53,320 bases of DNA from a bacterium (lineage in GTDB: Bacteria > Patescibacteriota > Minisyncoccia > JAUYLV01): the NCBI GenBank assembly GCA_030649025.1, contig JAUSGO010000033.1:1-53320 (forward strand). Direction: 5' to 3'. Made by a program: the position numbers and the translations under genes. Every line of letters begins with the position of its first letter. The first letter of the stretch is position 1. This document shows, piece after piece, positions 34,028 to 42,786 of the stretch. The notes beneath the pieces are model-generated. The model had not been told where the DNA came from. It searched no databases and saw only the letters and a list, made by a program, of their open reading frames with translations.

Positions 34028-35133
34028 TTTCCAGATTTTCTCCGGAGCGTTTGCATGAGTCTTAAATAGAATGCGAGGTTGTGCAGCGTTGCCAGGTGCT
34101 GGCCGAGCATTTCGTTGACCGAAAAAAGATGCCGGAGATAAGCGCGTGAGAAATTTTTGCATGCCACACAAGGGCAATGTGCGTCTATGGGCTTTGCGTC
34201 TTTTGCGAAAGCCTCTTTTTTAATGTTGATGGTTCTATAAAAATCACCCCCGATGCTGGCGGGTTTTTTCATCACATACAGTTTTCCGTGCCGCGCTTCG
34301 CGGGTCGGAATGATGCAGTCGAACATGTCCACGCCCCGTTTCACTGCCCAGACGATTTCTTCGGGTTTCCCAAGCCCCATGAGGTATCGCGGTTTGTTTT
34401 CGGGGAGATATTTAAGAGACCACATAATCTCTTTTTGCTTGGATGCCCTTGGTTCGCCGACCGAAACTCCGCCGATGGCGTATCCGTCAAACTCAATCTT
34501 CACCATTTCTTTTACGCTCTTTTCGCGCAGGTCTTTGTATGTTCCCCCTTGGATGATGCCAAACAACAAGGGGCGTTTTTTAGGATGTAGCGCTTTCATT
34601 CTTTTTTCAAAATAGACTTTTGCGCGCTTGGCCCATCGGATGGTCCGTTCAAGCGATTTTTCCATGTAGGAGTGTTTGGCAGGATATGGAGGACATTCGT
34701 CCAGAACCATGATGATATCAGAGCCAATGGCAAGCTGTGCTTCGACAACATTCTCCGGCGTAAGAAAGACCTCTTTCCCATCAATTTCCGACCTGAACCG
34801 GACACCTTTCTCGGTTATTTTTCTTTTGTGAGAAAGCGAGAACACTTGGTATCCCCCGCTGTCGGTAAGAATGGGACGCGACCAGCGCATAAAGCCATGC
34901 AGTCCGCCGAATTTTTTAAGCACCGCAAGCCCCGGCCGCTGAAGAAGGTGATAGGTGTTTGCAAGAATAATTTCAGCCCCAAGTCCTTCCAGTTCCTGTG
35001 ACAGAACATGTTTTACCGCGCCGCGGGTTGCAATCGGCATAAAAAAGGGCGTATGTGTGTTGCCATGCGGGAGCGACAAGATGCCTTTTCGGGCGCCGCT
35101 CTTGGATTTTTTATAGGAAAAGGTGATACTCAT
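34024..35133 (-). CDS. tgt: Queuine tRNA-ribosyltransferase
   Basis: 369 aa. Exchanges guanine-34 for a queuine precursor in tRNAs with GUN anticodons. The general base Asp is in ILTDSGGYQVFSL, the nucleophilic Asp in MFDCIIPTREARHG, and the zinc site is CPCVACKNFSRAYLRHL. QGG (IIQGGTYKDLR) and the GGVSVGE loop are intact. No queuosine biosynthesis gene is in the window, so the cell may salvage the base. Convergent with nfo, divergent from the SpoU gene, with only 24 nt between the two starts. Confidence 0.95.
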   Translation of the reverse strand: MSITFSYKKSKSGARKGILSLPHGNTHTPFFMPIATRGAVKHVLSQELEGLGAEIILANTYHLLQRPGLAVLKKFGGLHGFMRWSRPILTDSGGYQVFSLSHKRKITEKGVRFRSEIDGKEVFLTPENVVEAQLAIGSDIIMVLDECPPYPAKHSYMEKSLERTIRWAKRAKVYFEKRMKALHPKKRPLLFGIIQGGTYKDLREKSVKEMVKIEFDGYAIGGVSVGEPRASKQKEIMWSLKYLPENKPRYLMGLGKPEEIVWAVKRGVDMFDCIIPTREARHGKLYVMKKPASIGGDFYRTINIKKEAFAKDAKPIDAHCPCVACKNFSRAYLRHLFSVNEMLGQHLATLHNLAFYLRLMQTLRRKSGN

Positions 35134-35142
35134 GACATAGCC

Positions 35143-35150
35143 AATATAGC
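35143..35150. promoter_or_regulatory. Compact divergent promoter between tgt and the SpoU gene
   Basis: Only 24 nt separate the two start codons. TATAGC (35145-35150) lies 7 nt before the SpoU gene's ATG; TATATT on the minus strand (35143-35148) lies 9 nt before the tgt ATG. Both transcripts would have almost no leader. -35 boxes, if any, fall inside the opposite gene. Confidence 0.4.
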
Positions 35151-35157
35151 ACCCCGT

Positions 35158-35634
35158 ATGCCTAAAATCTATCTCATTCTCGATAATATCCGCTCACTGC
35201 ATAACGTGGGCAGTATGTTCCGTACGGCCGATGCGTTCGGCGTATCAAAAATATATCTTTGCGGGTATACGGGCCGTCCCATTGGACGGGACGGGAGACC
35301 AGTAAAAGAAATTGCAAAGACCGCACTCGGGGCAGAAAAGAGCGTGCCGTGGAAGCACGAACGCCATACCTGGAGAGTTATAGAGATGCTTAAGAAAGAG
35401 GGCGTACGGATCGTCGCGCTTGAAAATAACACACCTTTTCGCGCGGTAGCGCTTACTCGATTCAAACCCCGTTTTCCCGTAGCAGTAATGCTTGGGAACG
35501 AAGTGAGAGGTCTCTCGCGGCCGGTGCTACGCCGTGCCGACGCGATTGTCTCCATTCCCATGCATGGCGCCAAAGAGTCGCTTAACGTCTCCATTGCCTG
35601 CGGTATCGCGCTGTATGCTCTAAGCAATTTTTAG
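35158..35634 (+). CDS. TrmH/SpoU family RNA methyltransferase
   Basis: 158 aa from the ATG at 35158; the longer frame upstream runs antisense through tgt. SPOUT signatures: ILDNIRSLHNVGSMFRTADAFGV (motif 1), VAVMLGNEVRGLS (motif 2) and SIPMHGAKESLNVSIACGIALY (motif 3). 2'-O-ribose methylation of tRNA or rRNA; the exact target cannot be told. Short, without an N-terminal substrate domain. Confidence 0.88.
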   Translation: MPKIYLILDNIRSLHNVGSMFRTADAFGVSKIYLCGYTGRPIGRDGRPVKEIAKTALGAEKSVPWKHERHTWRVIEMLKKEGVRIVALENNTPFRAVALTRFKPRFPVAVMLGNEVRGLSRPVLRRADAIVSIPMHGAKESLNVSIACGIALYALSNF

Positions 35635-35664
35635 TTGCGTAAACATTGCTAAGTTTGCTATAGT
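35635..35664 (+). promoter_or_regulatory. Promoter of the E1 gene
   Basis: TTGCGT (35635-35640), 18-nt spacer, extended -10 TGCTATAGT with TATAGT at 35659-35664. Predicted leader about 42 nt, holding a canonical Shine-Dalgarno site (AGAGGAG, 35699-35705, 7 nt before the ATG). Confidence 0.6.
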
Positions 35665-35712
35665 GGCCTCGGAGTAAGATCTTTGAATTCATAATATAAG
35701 AGGAGTAAATCA

Positions 35713-37950
35713 ATGAAGGAGAAAAACAAGCCGACCTACGCCCAGCTCGAGCGTTTGGATCGGGTATACGGTCTTGTTGACCGTTCGCTTCATGTCTTTA
35801 CCGGCGAACATCCGTCGTGGGAGTGGATCGACGTACCAAGTTCCTGTGCGCTGGGTCTTGCGCCCGAACAGCACCTTGAACTTTACGGATTCATGTTGCT
35901 TACGCGCGCGACCGATGAGAAGTTACGAACGCTCTCGCTGCAGGGGCTTGCGTTCGGAAAACATCTCATGTCGAGCGGTAATGAAGCGGTAAGCGTGGGC
36001 GCAGCCTATGCGTTGCGGAAAAGCGATTGGTTCACCATTGCCATTCGTGACTTGGGAGCGCTTCTTACACGCGGACTTACCCCCGGGCAAGTTATCGCAC
36101 AGGCATGCGGCAGGGTAGACGGTCCGACCAAAGGATGGGACGGAAGTTTGCATTTGGGATCGAGAGAGCATTGCATTGTGCCGCTCATCAGCCACCTGCC
36201 CATGGTTCCCGTGGCCACCGGTTGCGCGTTCTTCGAAACATATACGGGAGGCGATGGCGTTGCTCTGGCGTTCTGCGGAGATGGCGCTACCAGCACTGGA
36301 GATTTCGCCGCAACGCTGAATATCGCGTCTGTGAAGCGCTTGCCGTTGGTTGTGGTCATCGAGAACAACCAGTGGGCGTTCGGCACGCCAAATGCCTTGC
36401 AATTCGCTCCCCCTACGAAGATCCTCACGGCGCTTGGATACGGGAAGGGTGTTGAGGGGTATCTTATCGATGGCATGAACGTGCTTACGGTTCTGGGAAC
36501 GGTGCAAAAAGCCGTTGAACGCGCGCGGCATGAGCGTGTTATTACGGTCATTGAGGCGCTCTCCATGCGTCTTGAAGGGCACTCGCTCGCAGACCCGTTC
36601 AGGACGTATGTTCCGGAAACGGAACTTACTCGATGGAAGGCACGGGACCCGCTTAAGATTTATCGAGAATTTCTTCTCAAGGAAGGTATCGCCGATGAGC
36701 GGAATCTAGAAATTCTTGAGGATGGTGTGAAACGCCGGATCGTTCAAGCCGTCGCCTTTGCGGAGCAAAGTCCGCTACCGGACGCCATGAATATTGAAAG
36801 TGCGGTTTTCTCTCCCACACCCGCACATCCGGTAGTGTTAAGCGAGCCTCCAAAACCAAATCCAGGGGAGGAAGCGCGATATCTCACGTATCACGATGCG
36901 ATAAGCGAGGCGCTCGCAGAAGAGACAAAGCGCAATCCCGACCTGTTCCACATCGGTGAGGATATCGGCGTCTCCGACGGTCCTTTCAAGATCACGAAAG
37001 GCTTCTCAAAGCTCTTTGACGGGTATGACTGGCAGATGTTAAGCAAGAATCCGGAAACCCGACATCTTCTGGCGATGTTACAACGCCGTGTCATCGATTC
37101 GCCACTTTCGGAAGCGGGTATGTGCGCTTTTGCGGCCGGAGCCGCTATTCGCGGCCTCTGGGCGGTCGTGGAGCTTCAATACGCCGATTTTGCGACAGAA
37201 GCGGTAAAATGGATAGGGAATCATCTTGCAACGCAGAGTGTTCATGGTATGAGTCCCTTGCACATCGTGTTCCGCTTGCCCGCCGGGTGGACGAACCATA
37301 GTGGGCCCTATCACTCGCTCAATCCCGAGCCGCTTTTTGCGAACTTTCCGGGGCTGAAGATCGTCTCTCCCATCACCGCTTTTGACGCAAAGGGACTATT
37401 CAATGCCGCTATCCGCGACGGCAATCCGGTGCTGTTTCTTGAATACAAAGGGTATTACAATGTTCCTTTGGAGAAACTGCCGAATGAACTCAACCTGCCT
37501 GTTCCCAAAAAAGAGCATGATTACGTAGTACCCATCGGCAAGGCGAGAGTTGTGCGTGAGGGGACGGCGCTCACTGTCGTGACATTCGGCTCGCAGATCT
37601 TCCGGGTCCTTGAAGCGATTTCGGAACTGGAAAAGGAAAGACCGGGCGTTTCCATAGAGGTCATTGACCTGCGGTCTTTGGTGCCGTTCGACAAAGAATG
37701 CATTTTGGCTTCCGTCAAAAAAACAGCCCGGGTGCTTGTTACTTGCGAAGCACCGCTTACCGGATGCTTTGGGAATACTATTGCTACCTATTTACAGGAT
37801 GCGGCATTTGGATATTTGGGCGCGCCGGTAAAACTTCTAGCCGCCGCAGATACCCCGGTGCCATTCTCTCCGCCGCTCGAGGAAGCGCATCTTCCCACGG
37901 CCGCAAAGGTTAAAAGCTCCATGTCCGATTTGCTGGACTTCGAGTTCTGA
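35713..37950 (+). CDS. 2-oxoacid dehydrogenase E1, fused alpha and beta subunits
   Basis: 745 aa. Thiamine-diphosphate enzyme that decarboxylates a 2-oxoacid. The E1-alpha part spans about 1-385, with the ThDP/Mg motif GDG (189-191) ... NN (218-219) and GHSLADPFRTY; the E1-beta part about 390-745 (EDIGVSDGPFKITKGF, DSPLSEAGMCAFAAGAAIRGL, VIDLRSLVPFDKE, VTCEAPLTGCFG). The fused layout resembles branched-chain or acetoin-type E1. No E2, E3 or lipoylation gene is in the window, so the partner is unknown. It stands alone with its own promoter, a canonical SD and a terminator, unlike most neighbours; acquisition by transfer is possible. Confidence 0.9.
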   Translation: MKEKNKPTYAQLERLDRVYGLVDRSLHVFTGEHPSWEWIDVPSSCALGLAPEQHLELYGFMLLTRATDEKLRTLSLQGLAFGKHLMSSGNEAVSVGAAYALRKSDWFTIAIRDLGALLTRGLTPGQVIAQACGRVDGPTKGWDGSLHLGSREHCIVPLISHLPMVPVATGCAFFETYTGGDGVALAFCGDGATSTGDFAATLNIASVKRLPLVVVIENNQWAFGTPNALQFAPPTKILTALGYGKGVEGYLIDGMNVLTVLGTVQKAVERARHERVITVIEALSMRLEGHSLADPFRTYVPETELTRWKARDPLKIYREFLLKEGIADERNLEILEDGVKRRIVQAVAFAEQSPLPDAMNIESAVFSPTPAHPVVLSEPPKPNPGEEARYLTYHDAISEALAEETKRNPDLFHIGEDIGVSDGPFKITKGFSKLFDGYDWQMLSKNPETRHLLAMLQRRVIDSPLSEAGMCAFAAGAAIRGLWAVVELQYADFATEAVKWIGNHLATQSVHGMSPLHIVFRLPAGWTNHSGPYHSLNPEPLFANFPGLKIVSPITAFDAKGLFNAAIRDGNPVLFLEYKGYYNVPLEKLPNELNLPVPKKEHDYVVPIGKARVVREGTALTVVTFGSQIFRVLEAISELEKERPGVSIEVIDLRSLVPFDKECILASVKKTARVLVTCEAPLTGCFGNTIATYLQDAAFGYLGAPVKLLAAADTPVPFSPPLEEAHLPTAAKVKSSMSDLLDFEF

Positions 37951-37954
37951 CGAC

Positions 37955-37982
37955 GCCGCTCACAGGAGCGGCTTTTTATTTT
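37955..37982 (+). terminator. Terminator of the E1 gene
   Basis: GCCGCTC (37955-37961) pairs with GAGCGGC (37966-37972) and is followed by TTTTTATTTTT. Confidence 0.85.
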
Positions 37983-37993
37983 TCAGATGCTTC

Positions 37994-38076
37994 ACCCCGT
38001 TAGAAGTCGCGGACGCTCATACTCCTAAGAAACAAGTCTCTTATGGAGCGAATCCGTGTCCTACTTCTAACGGGGT
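37994..38076. repeat. Palindromic spacer element
   Basis: ACCCCGTTAGAAGT (37994-38007) pairs with ACTTCTAACGGGGT (38063-38076); inner CGGACGCTCATA is partly complementary to TATGGAGCGAATCCG. No ORF inside. Confidence 0.6.
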
Positions 38077-38116
38077 TCACAATAGAGGGGAGGCGTGGTA
38101 TTATCAGGACGTCCTG

Positions 38117-38256
38117 CCCGCCTAAATTTTTGCACAGCTATTCTCGTAACACGGGAATAGCCGATATGTGCGTAAGTCAGAACGGGCATCCAATGGTATT
38201 ATATTACGGTATTAAGATAAGTTTTTACGCTCAAGTAGTGCAAAAACTTAGGCGGG
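38117..38256. repeat. 140-bp element with 19-bp terminal inverted repeats
   Basis: CCCGCCTAAATTTTTGCAC (38117-38135) and GTGCAAAAACTTAGGCGGG (38238-38256) pair with one mismatch; an inner hairpin has GCTATTC/GAATAGC arms near 38137-38162. The rseP ATG lies one base behind it. A short relative of the end sequence occurs at 4209-4240. Confidence 0.65.
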
Positions 38257-38257
38257 T

Positions 38258-39331
38258 ATGTTTGCCACTATTTTCATATTTATCGCGCTTATTGCCGTTT
38301 TGATCATGGTCCATGAAGCCGGTCATTTTTTTACGGCAAAAAAAGCCGGCATAAAGGTGGAAGAGTTCGGGTTCGGCTTTCCCCCACGGATTTTTGGCAT
38401 ACAAAGAGGAGAGACTCTTTATTCGCTCAACTTGATACCGCTTGGGGGATTTGTGAAGATTTTTGGGGAGGAAGGGGAGTATACGGAAGACTCGCGGAGT
38501 TTCTCGAACCGTACAGCAGGTGTACGTTCATTGATCATCTCCGCGGGGGTTTTAATGAATATGGCGCTTGCGATGGTATTGTTCTCTGCCGGGCATATGA
38601 TAGGCCTGCCGACTATTCTTGAGGATGGCGCGTCGGAAAAGAATTTTACGCGTGTGCAGATACAGGTTATCGAGATAGCTTCGGAGTCTCCGGCAATGAC
38701 ATCGGGGCTTGCAATAGGCGATGTTATCGTGAGCATCGACGGAAAGCGTTTTGATGCGATTGACGGCTTACGCGGCTATGTGGATGCTCGGCGCGGGAAA
38801 GAGATATCTATCGAAGTTTTGCACGACGGTGTTTCCAAAATACTCGCCGCATCTCCCCGTGAAAATCCTCCGGAGGGAGAGGGGCCATTAGGATTTGCAA
38901 TGGTAAAAACGGCAATTGAAAAATTGTCCTGGCATCAGGCTATCGGGCGCGGAATTAAAGACTCATTTGTGCTCGCGTGGCTTTTTCTGAAAGCTCTTGG
39001 CGATCTGTTTCTCGGACTTTTCACCACAGGAAAAATATCGGGAGACGTTACGGGACCGGTGGGCATTGCTGTCCTTACCGGCCGGGTGGTGAAGCTCGGC
39101 ATTGCGCATCTTTTGCAATTTGCGGGAGTTATTTCGGTGAACCTCGCTCTCATCAACATATTTCCCATACCGGCGCTTGATGGCGGAAGACTGCTTTTTA
39201 TCCTGTTGGAAAAACTGAAAGGGCGTCCCATCCCGCGCCTTGTTGAACAAAAGATCCACCAGGTAAGTTTTGTGGTGCTTTTGACCCTTATGCTGCTGGT
39301 GACGGTGAGGGACGTAGTGCGCCTATTTTAG
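38258..39331 (+). CDS. rseP: Site-2 membrane metalloprotease RseP/RasP
   Basis: 357 aa. First membrane helix holds the zinc motif VHEAGHFF (residues 19-26); EFGFGFPPRIF and LNLIPLGGFVKIFGE follow; one PDZ domain (about 130-205: ASESPAMTSGLAIGDVIVSIDGK); the last helices contain NIFPIPALDGGRLLF with the third metal ligand Asp. Acts in intramembrane proteolysis of signal-peptide remnants or anti-sigma factors. Only one PDZ domain is visible, as in Gram-positive RasP. The start is fixed by the flanking inverted-repeat element. Confidence 0.95.
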   Translation: MFATIFIFIALIAVLIMVHEAGHFFTAKKAGIKVEEFGFGFPPRIFGIQRGETLYSLNLIPLGGFVKIFGEEGEYTEDSRSFSNRTAGVRSLIISAGVLMNMALAMVLFSAGHMIGLPTILEDGASEKNFTRVQIQVIEIASESPAMTSGLAIGDVIVSIDGKRFDAIDGLRGYVDARRGKEISIEVLHDGVSKILAASPRENPPEGEGPLGFAMVKTAIEKLSWHQAIGRGIKDSFVLAWLFLKALGDLFLGLFTTGKISGDVTGPVGIAVLTGRVVKLGIAHLLQFAGVISVNLALINIFPIPALDGGRLLFILLEKLKGRPIPRLVEQKIHQVSFVVLLTLMLLVTVRDVVRLF

Positions 39332-39449
39332 GCTAAATGCAAAATTAAAAAATCAAAAATCAAAATTATGGACTATCGTGAAAGTTTTCTTGAAGAAAAC
39401 TTTCACTCCATAATTTTACATTTTGAGATTTGCATTTTACATTTTTAGC
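39332..39449. repeat. Palindromic spacer with AAAATCA heptamer arms
   Basis: Runs GCTAAATGCAAAAT to ATTTTACATTTTTAGC, with AAAAATC-type repeats on the left; at its centre GTGAAAGTTTTCTT is followed by its near-exact complement ending AACTTTCAC. The proS start codon is the next base. Confidence 0.7.
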
Positions 39450-40724
39450 ATGTTGCAATCCAAGCTTTTCACAAAAACATTACGCGAGAATCCTAAAGAC
39501 GAAACTGCGATAAACGCACAACTGCTTGAGCGCGGAGGTTTTGTATATAAAAATTCCGCGGGAGTGTATTCGTATCTTCCCTTGGGTCTGCGGGTGCTCG
39601 AACGCATTGCCAAGATCGTTCGCCAGGAAATGAACGCCATCGGCGCCCAGGAACTTCTCATGCCGGCTTTGGTAGAAAAAAGATATCTTGATACGACCGG
39701 ACGCTGGGATGTGGAAGTCGGCTTTGAAGCGGTTGGAAAGCGCGACAAGAAAGCATCATTCGTGCTCGGCTGGACGCACGAAGAAGTTTTAACGGACATT
39801 GCATCCAAGTATATCAGTTCATACAAAGACCTTCCGTTTGCGGCGTACCAAATCCAGACCAAATTCCGCAATGAGCCGCGCGCCAAATCGGGTCTTTTGC
39901 GCGGGAGAGAGTTTCTTATGAAAGATCTCTATAGTTTCCATGCCTCTCCGGAAGATTTTTTGAAATATTATGAAACGGTAAGGCAGGCATATATGAAGAT
40001 TTTTGAGCGATGCGGTCTCAAAGCAATCTATACAGTCGCGGCGGGAGGAGATTTTACGGCTTCACATACGCATGAGTTTCAAATGCCCTGTAAGGCCGGA
40101 GAAGATACCATCTTTGTATGTCAAAAGTGCGGATATGCGGAGAATAAGGAAATATCGAAACTCCAAGACGGTACCAAATGCCCAATATGCTCCGGCAATA
40201 TGAAAGAGATCAGGTCTATCGAAGTCGGCAACATATTTCCACTCGGAACGAAATATTCCGATGCGTTTGCTCTTATGTTTGTAAATGAAAAAGGAGAGAA
40301 ACAACCCGTCGTTATGGGTTCTTACGGTATCGGGCTTGGTAGGGTCATGGCTACTATTGTAGAGATATATCACGACGAAAATGGCATAATTTGGCCAAAA
40401 ACAGTGTCTCCCTTTGACGTGCATCTGGTGGCGATTTTTCCGAAGGACGAGGGGGGCAGGACAAAAATATGGAACGCATCAACGGCGCTTTATGAAGATT
40501 TGACTAAGGCGGGGATAGGCGTACTCTTTGATGATAGGGAAGGGATTTCGGCGGGCGAGAAATTTGCCGATTGCGACCTTATCGGGATGCCTTTACGGCT
40601 TGTGGTGAGCGAAAAAACGCTTGAGAAGGACAGTGTTGAAATAAAGCGGCGAGGAGAAAAAGAAACAAAATTGGTCAGGATTTCTACCGCTGTTTCCGAA
40701 TTCAAAAAACAATATGTTCAATAA
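39450..40724 (+). CDS. proS: Prolyl-tRNA synthetase, short form
   Basis: 424 aa from the ATG at 39450; upstream codons fall in a palindrome. Class II motifs: GVYSYLPLGLRVLERI (motif 1 region), FRNEPRAKSGLLRGREFLMKD (motif 2) and MGSYGIGLGRVMATIVE (motif 3). The large editing (INS) insertion of E. coli ProRS, normally between motifs 2 and 3, is missing and is replaced by a short segment with CQKCGY...CPICSG, a probable zinc ribbon. Mischarged Ala-tRNA-Pro would need a separate editing factor. Its 3' end overlaps the mreB start by 11 nt. Confidence 0.95.
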   Translation: MLQSKLFTKTLRENPKDETAINAQLLERGGFVYKNSAGVYSYLPLGLRVLERIAKIVRQEMNAIGAQELLMPALVEKRYLDTTGRWDVEVGFEAVGKRDKKASFVLGWTHEEVLTDIASKYISSYKDLPFAAYQIQTKFRNEPRAKSGLLRGREFLMKDLYSFHASPEDFLKYYETVRQAYMKIFERCGLKAIYTVAAGGDFTASHTHEFQMPCKAGEDTIFVCQKCGYAENKEISKLQDGTKCPICSGNMKEIRSIEVGNIFPLGTKYSDAFALMFVNEKGEKQPVVMGSYGIGLGRVMATIVEIYHDENGIIWPKTVSPFDVHLVAIFPKDEGGRTKIWNASTALYEDLTKAGIGVLFDDREGISAGEKFADCDLIGMPLRLVVSEKTLEKDSVEIKRRGEKETKLVRISTAVSEFKKQYVQ

Positions 40725-41766
40725 ACTCTTAGGAAGATTTTCTCATGATATCGGCATTGACCTGGGCACAGCCAACACGCTGGTCTATGTGCGCGGGAGA
40801 GGCATTGTTATCAATGAGCCGTCGGTTGTTGCCGTCAACAAAAAGACCGGCCAGGTGCTTGCTATCGGCAAGGAGGCAAGGAAGATGGTGGGGAGAACTC
40901 CCGCGCATATCGTGGCGACGCGCCCCTTGGTGGACGGCGTTGTTTCCGATTTTGAGGTGACCGAGCAGATGATTCGTTATTTTATTGATAGCGTGCACGA
41001 GTCGCGGTTTTCTTTCATGCCACATCCCCGCGTCATCGTGGGAATTCCTTCGCAGGTTACGGAAGTTGAAAAAAGAGCGGTCCGCGATGCAACAATGAAT
41101 GCGGGAGCCCGCGAGGTGTATCTTATTGAACAGGCCATGGCGGCAGCCATCGGCGCACGGCTTCCCGTACAGGAAGCATTGGGCAATATGGTGGTTGATA
41201 TTGGCGGAGGCACCACGGACATCGCCATGATCTCTCTTGGAGGCATTGTGATCGACAAATCATTGCGGATCGCTGGAGACAAGCTTAATGACGACATCAT
41301 CCAATATGCGCGGAATGAATTTAAGATGCTGCTCGGCGAACGCACGGCAGAGGAGATTAAGATCGAGGTTGGCTCCGCACTGCCGCTTGAAAAGAGCCTT
41401 GAAACCCCTATGCGCGGCAGAGATCTTGTTACTGGTCTTCCCAAGGAAATTATGGTGAATGATGCGCATATCCGCGACGCGCTTTCCCGTTCCATTAAAG
41501 CCATCGTGAGCGCCATTAAAATTGTTATTGAGGAGACGCCGCCGGAGTTGCTTGCCGATGTCATGAGTCGCGGCATTGTGATGGTCGGCGGGGGAAGTTT
41601 GCTCCGGGGGCTCGATAGGCTTATAGCGCAAGAAACGCTTATGCCGGTACGGCTGGAGGAAGAGCCGCCTACTACGGTGGTGCGAGGAACCGGTGTAGTG
41701 CTTGAAAACCTGGACCAGCTGCGCGAGGTGCTGGTAGATTCGGAGGAAGATCCGCCTATTGGATAG
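40714..41766 (+). CDS. mreB: Rod-shape determining protein MreB
   Basis: 350 aa, normal length. Actin-fold ATPase that forms membrane-bound filaments guiding wall synthesis. Phosphate loop 1 IGIDLGTANTLVYVRGRG, phosphate 2 MVVDIGGGTTDIAMISLGG and the adenosine motif IVMVGGGSLLRGLDRLI are intact. Begins 11 nt inside proS, with no Shine-Dalgarno site, and is followed 21 nt later by mreC. Confidence 0.97.
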   Translation: MFNKLLGRFSHDIGIDLGTANTLVYVRGRGIVINEPSVVAVNKKTGQVLAIGKEARKMVGRTPAHIVATRPLVDGVVSDFEVTEQMIRYFIDSVHESRFSFMPHPRVIVGIPSQVTEVEKRAVRDATMNAGAREVYLIEQAMAAAIGARLPVQEALGNMVVDIGGGTTDIAMISLGGIVIDKSLRIAGDKLNDDIIQYARNEFKMLLGERTAEEIKIEVGSALPLEKSLETPMRGRDLVTGLPKEIMVNDAHIRDALSRSIKAIVSAIKIVIEETPPELLADVMSRGIVMVGGGSLLRGLDRLIAQETLMPVRLEEEPPTTVVRGTGVVLENLDQLREVLVDSEEDPPIG

Positions 41767-41787
41767 CGCTCTCAAGCAAAATTTTTT

Positions 41788-42696
41788 TTGAAGTACGGAT
41801 TCAGAAAAAAAATAACATTTCGCCATGGAACATCGCATACAAAAAAGGCGGTGATTTTTTGTTTTGCGATTGCGCTTGCTGCATTTCTGCTTTACGGGAG
41901 ATTTTTCGGCGGATGGGCCGGAGATATGTACGTGAGGTTGGCAAAGCCTTTCTGGAATCTTGCCGGGTACGGTTATGGCGGATGGCGCAGCGTCCAAGAT
42001 TTTTTTCTCTCACGCGATCAACTGGTCTTACGCGTCTCTATGCTTAGTGAAGAAAATCGGATGTTGCGCGAAGATGCCGGAGAACTTGAGGCGCTTAAAA
42101 CGGAATATGCAGCACTTCGCCACTTGTTTGGAAATCCACCGCACTCGTGGCGCGAAAACGCCGTCGTTGCCCGCGTGGTGGGGAAGGGTTCACATATTTT
42201 CGGGCAAGAGATAGTTTTAGATCGGGGCGCGAGCGACGATATTGGTGAAAATGATACAGTGACCGTAGGGGACCGCTCGCTCGTAGGGCGCGTGTATCGC
42301 GTTTCCCCGCACTACGCGTACGTTACACTGCTTTCAAATCGTAATTTTCGTGCGGGCGCCAAGATTTTTGACGGAAATGCGGAATCTGAAAAATCCGATG
42401 ACAAAGCTCTTAAGAGCGGGAAGGAGGGTGTGTTAGGCTCGGAGGGGCTTGTGCGGGGAGAAGGATTTGGGATGATAACGCTCGACATGGTCCCATCCGG
42501 CGCGCTGCTCAATGAGGGAGATACGGTGCTCACAAGCGGGTTTGACGGGGTATTTCCCGGCAATCTCGTCATCGGCAAAGTTGAACGCATCGTCTCCTCT
42601 CCATCAGATTTTTTTCAGCGCGCTTCTCTTTCTCCTGCGGTAGACGTTGGAAATATAGAAACGGTAACTATTATTAAAACACCGAAGGTGTTTTAA
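41788..42696 (+). CDS. mreC: Rod-shape determining protein MreC
   Basis: 302 aa from a TTG start. One membrane segment (about 20-40), a coiled-coil (about 68-110: SMLSEENRMLREDAGELEALKTEYAAL), then the two-barrel beta domain (AVVARVVGKG, DTVTVGDRSLVGRVYRV, GDTVLTSGFDGVFPGNLVIGKVERI). Links MreB to PBP2 on the outer face of the membrane. No mreD follows; PBP2 comes next. Confidence 0.93.
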   Translation: MKYGFRKKITFRHGTSHTKKAVIFCFAIALAAFLLYGRFFGGWAGDMYVRLAKPFWNLAGYGYGGWRSVQDFFLSRDQLVLRVSMLSEENRMLREDAGELEALKTEYAALRHLFGNPPHSWRENAVVARVVGKGSHIFGQEIVLDRGASDDIGENDTVTVGDRSLVGRVYRVSPHYAYVTLLSNRNFRAGAKIFDGNAESEKSDDKALKSGKEGVLGSEGLVRGEGFGMITLDMVPSGALLNEGDTVLTSGFDGVFPGNLVIGKVERIVSSPSDFFQRASLSPAVDVGNIETVTIIKTPKVF

Positions 42697-42786
42697 TCAG
42701 CTTATAGGTTTTAGCTTATAGCTTATAGGATTTTTTTAGATCCTCTCCTGAAAGCTATCAGCTATCAGCTATCAGCTATCAGCTAG
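42696..42786. repeat. Palindromic spacer with GCTTATA/CTATCAG heptamer arms
   Basis: Left arm GCTTATAGG-TTTTAGC-TTATAGC units; right arm four CTATCAG units (42755-42784). The arms are complementary. The PBP2 start codon (TTG, 42787) follows at once, so repeat number sets the mreC-mrdA spacing. Confidence 0.75.

Noticed and set aside
35008-35157. Upstream extension of the SpoU methyltransferase by 50 codons
   Set aside because: It runs antisense through the start of tgt, and the SPOUT domain begins exactly at the ATG at 35158.
42743-42784. Heptamer repeats as a CRISPR array
   Set aside because: Units are 7 nt, adjacent and without spacers; no cas gene is in the window.
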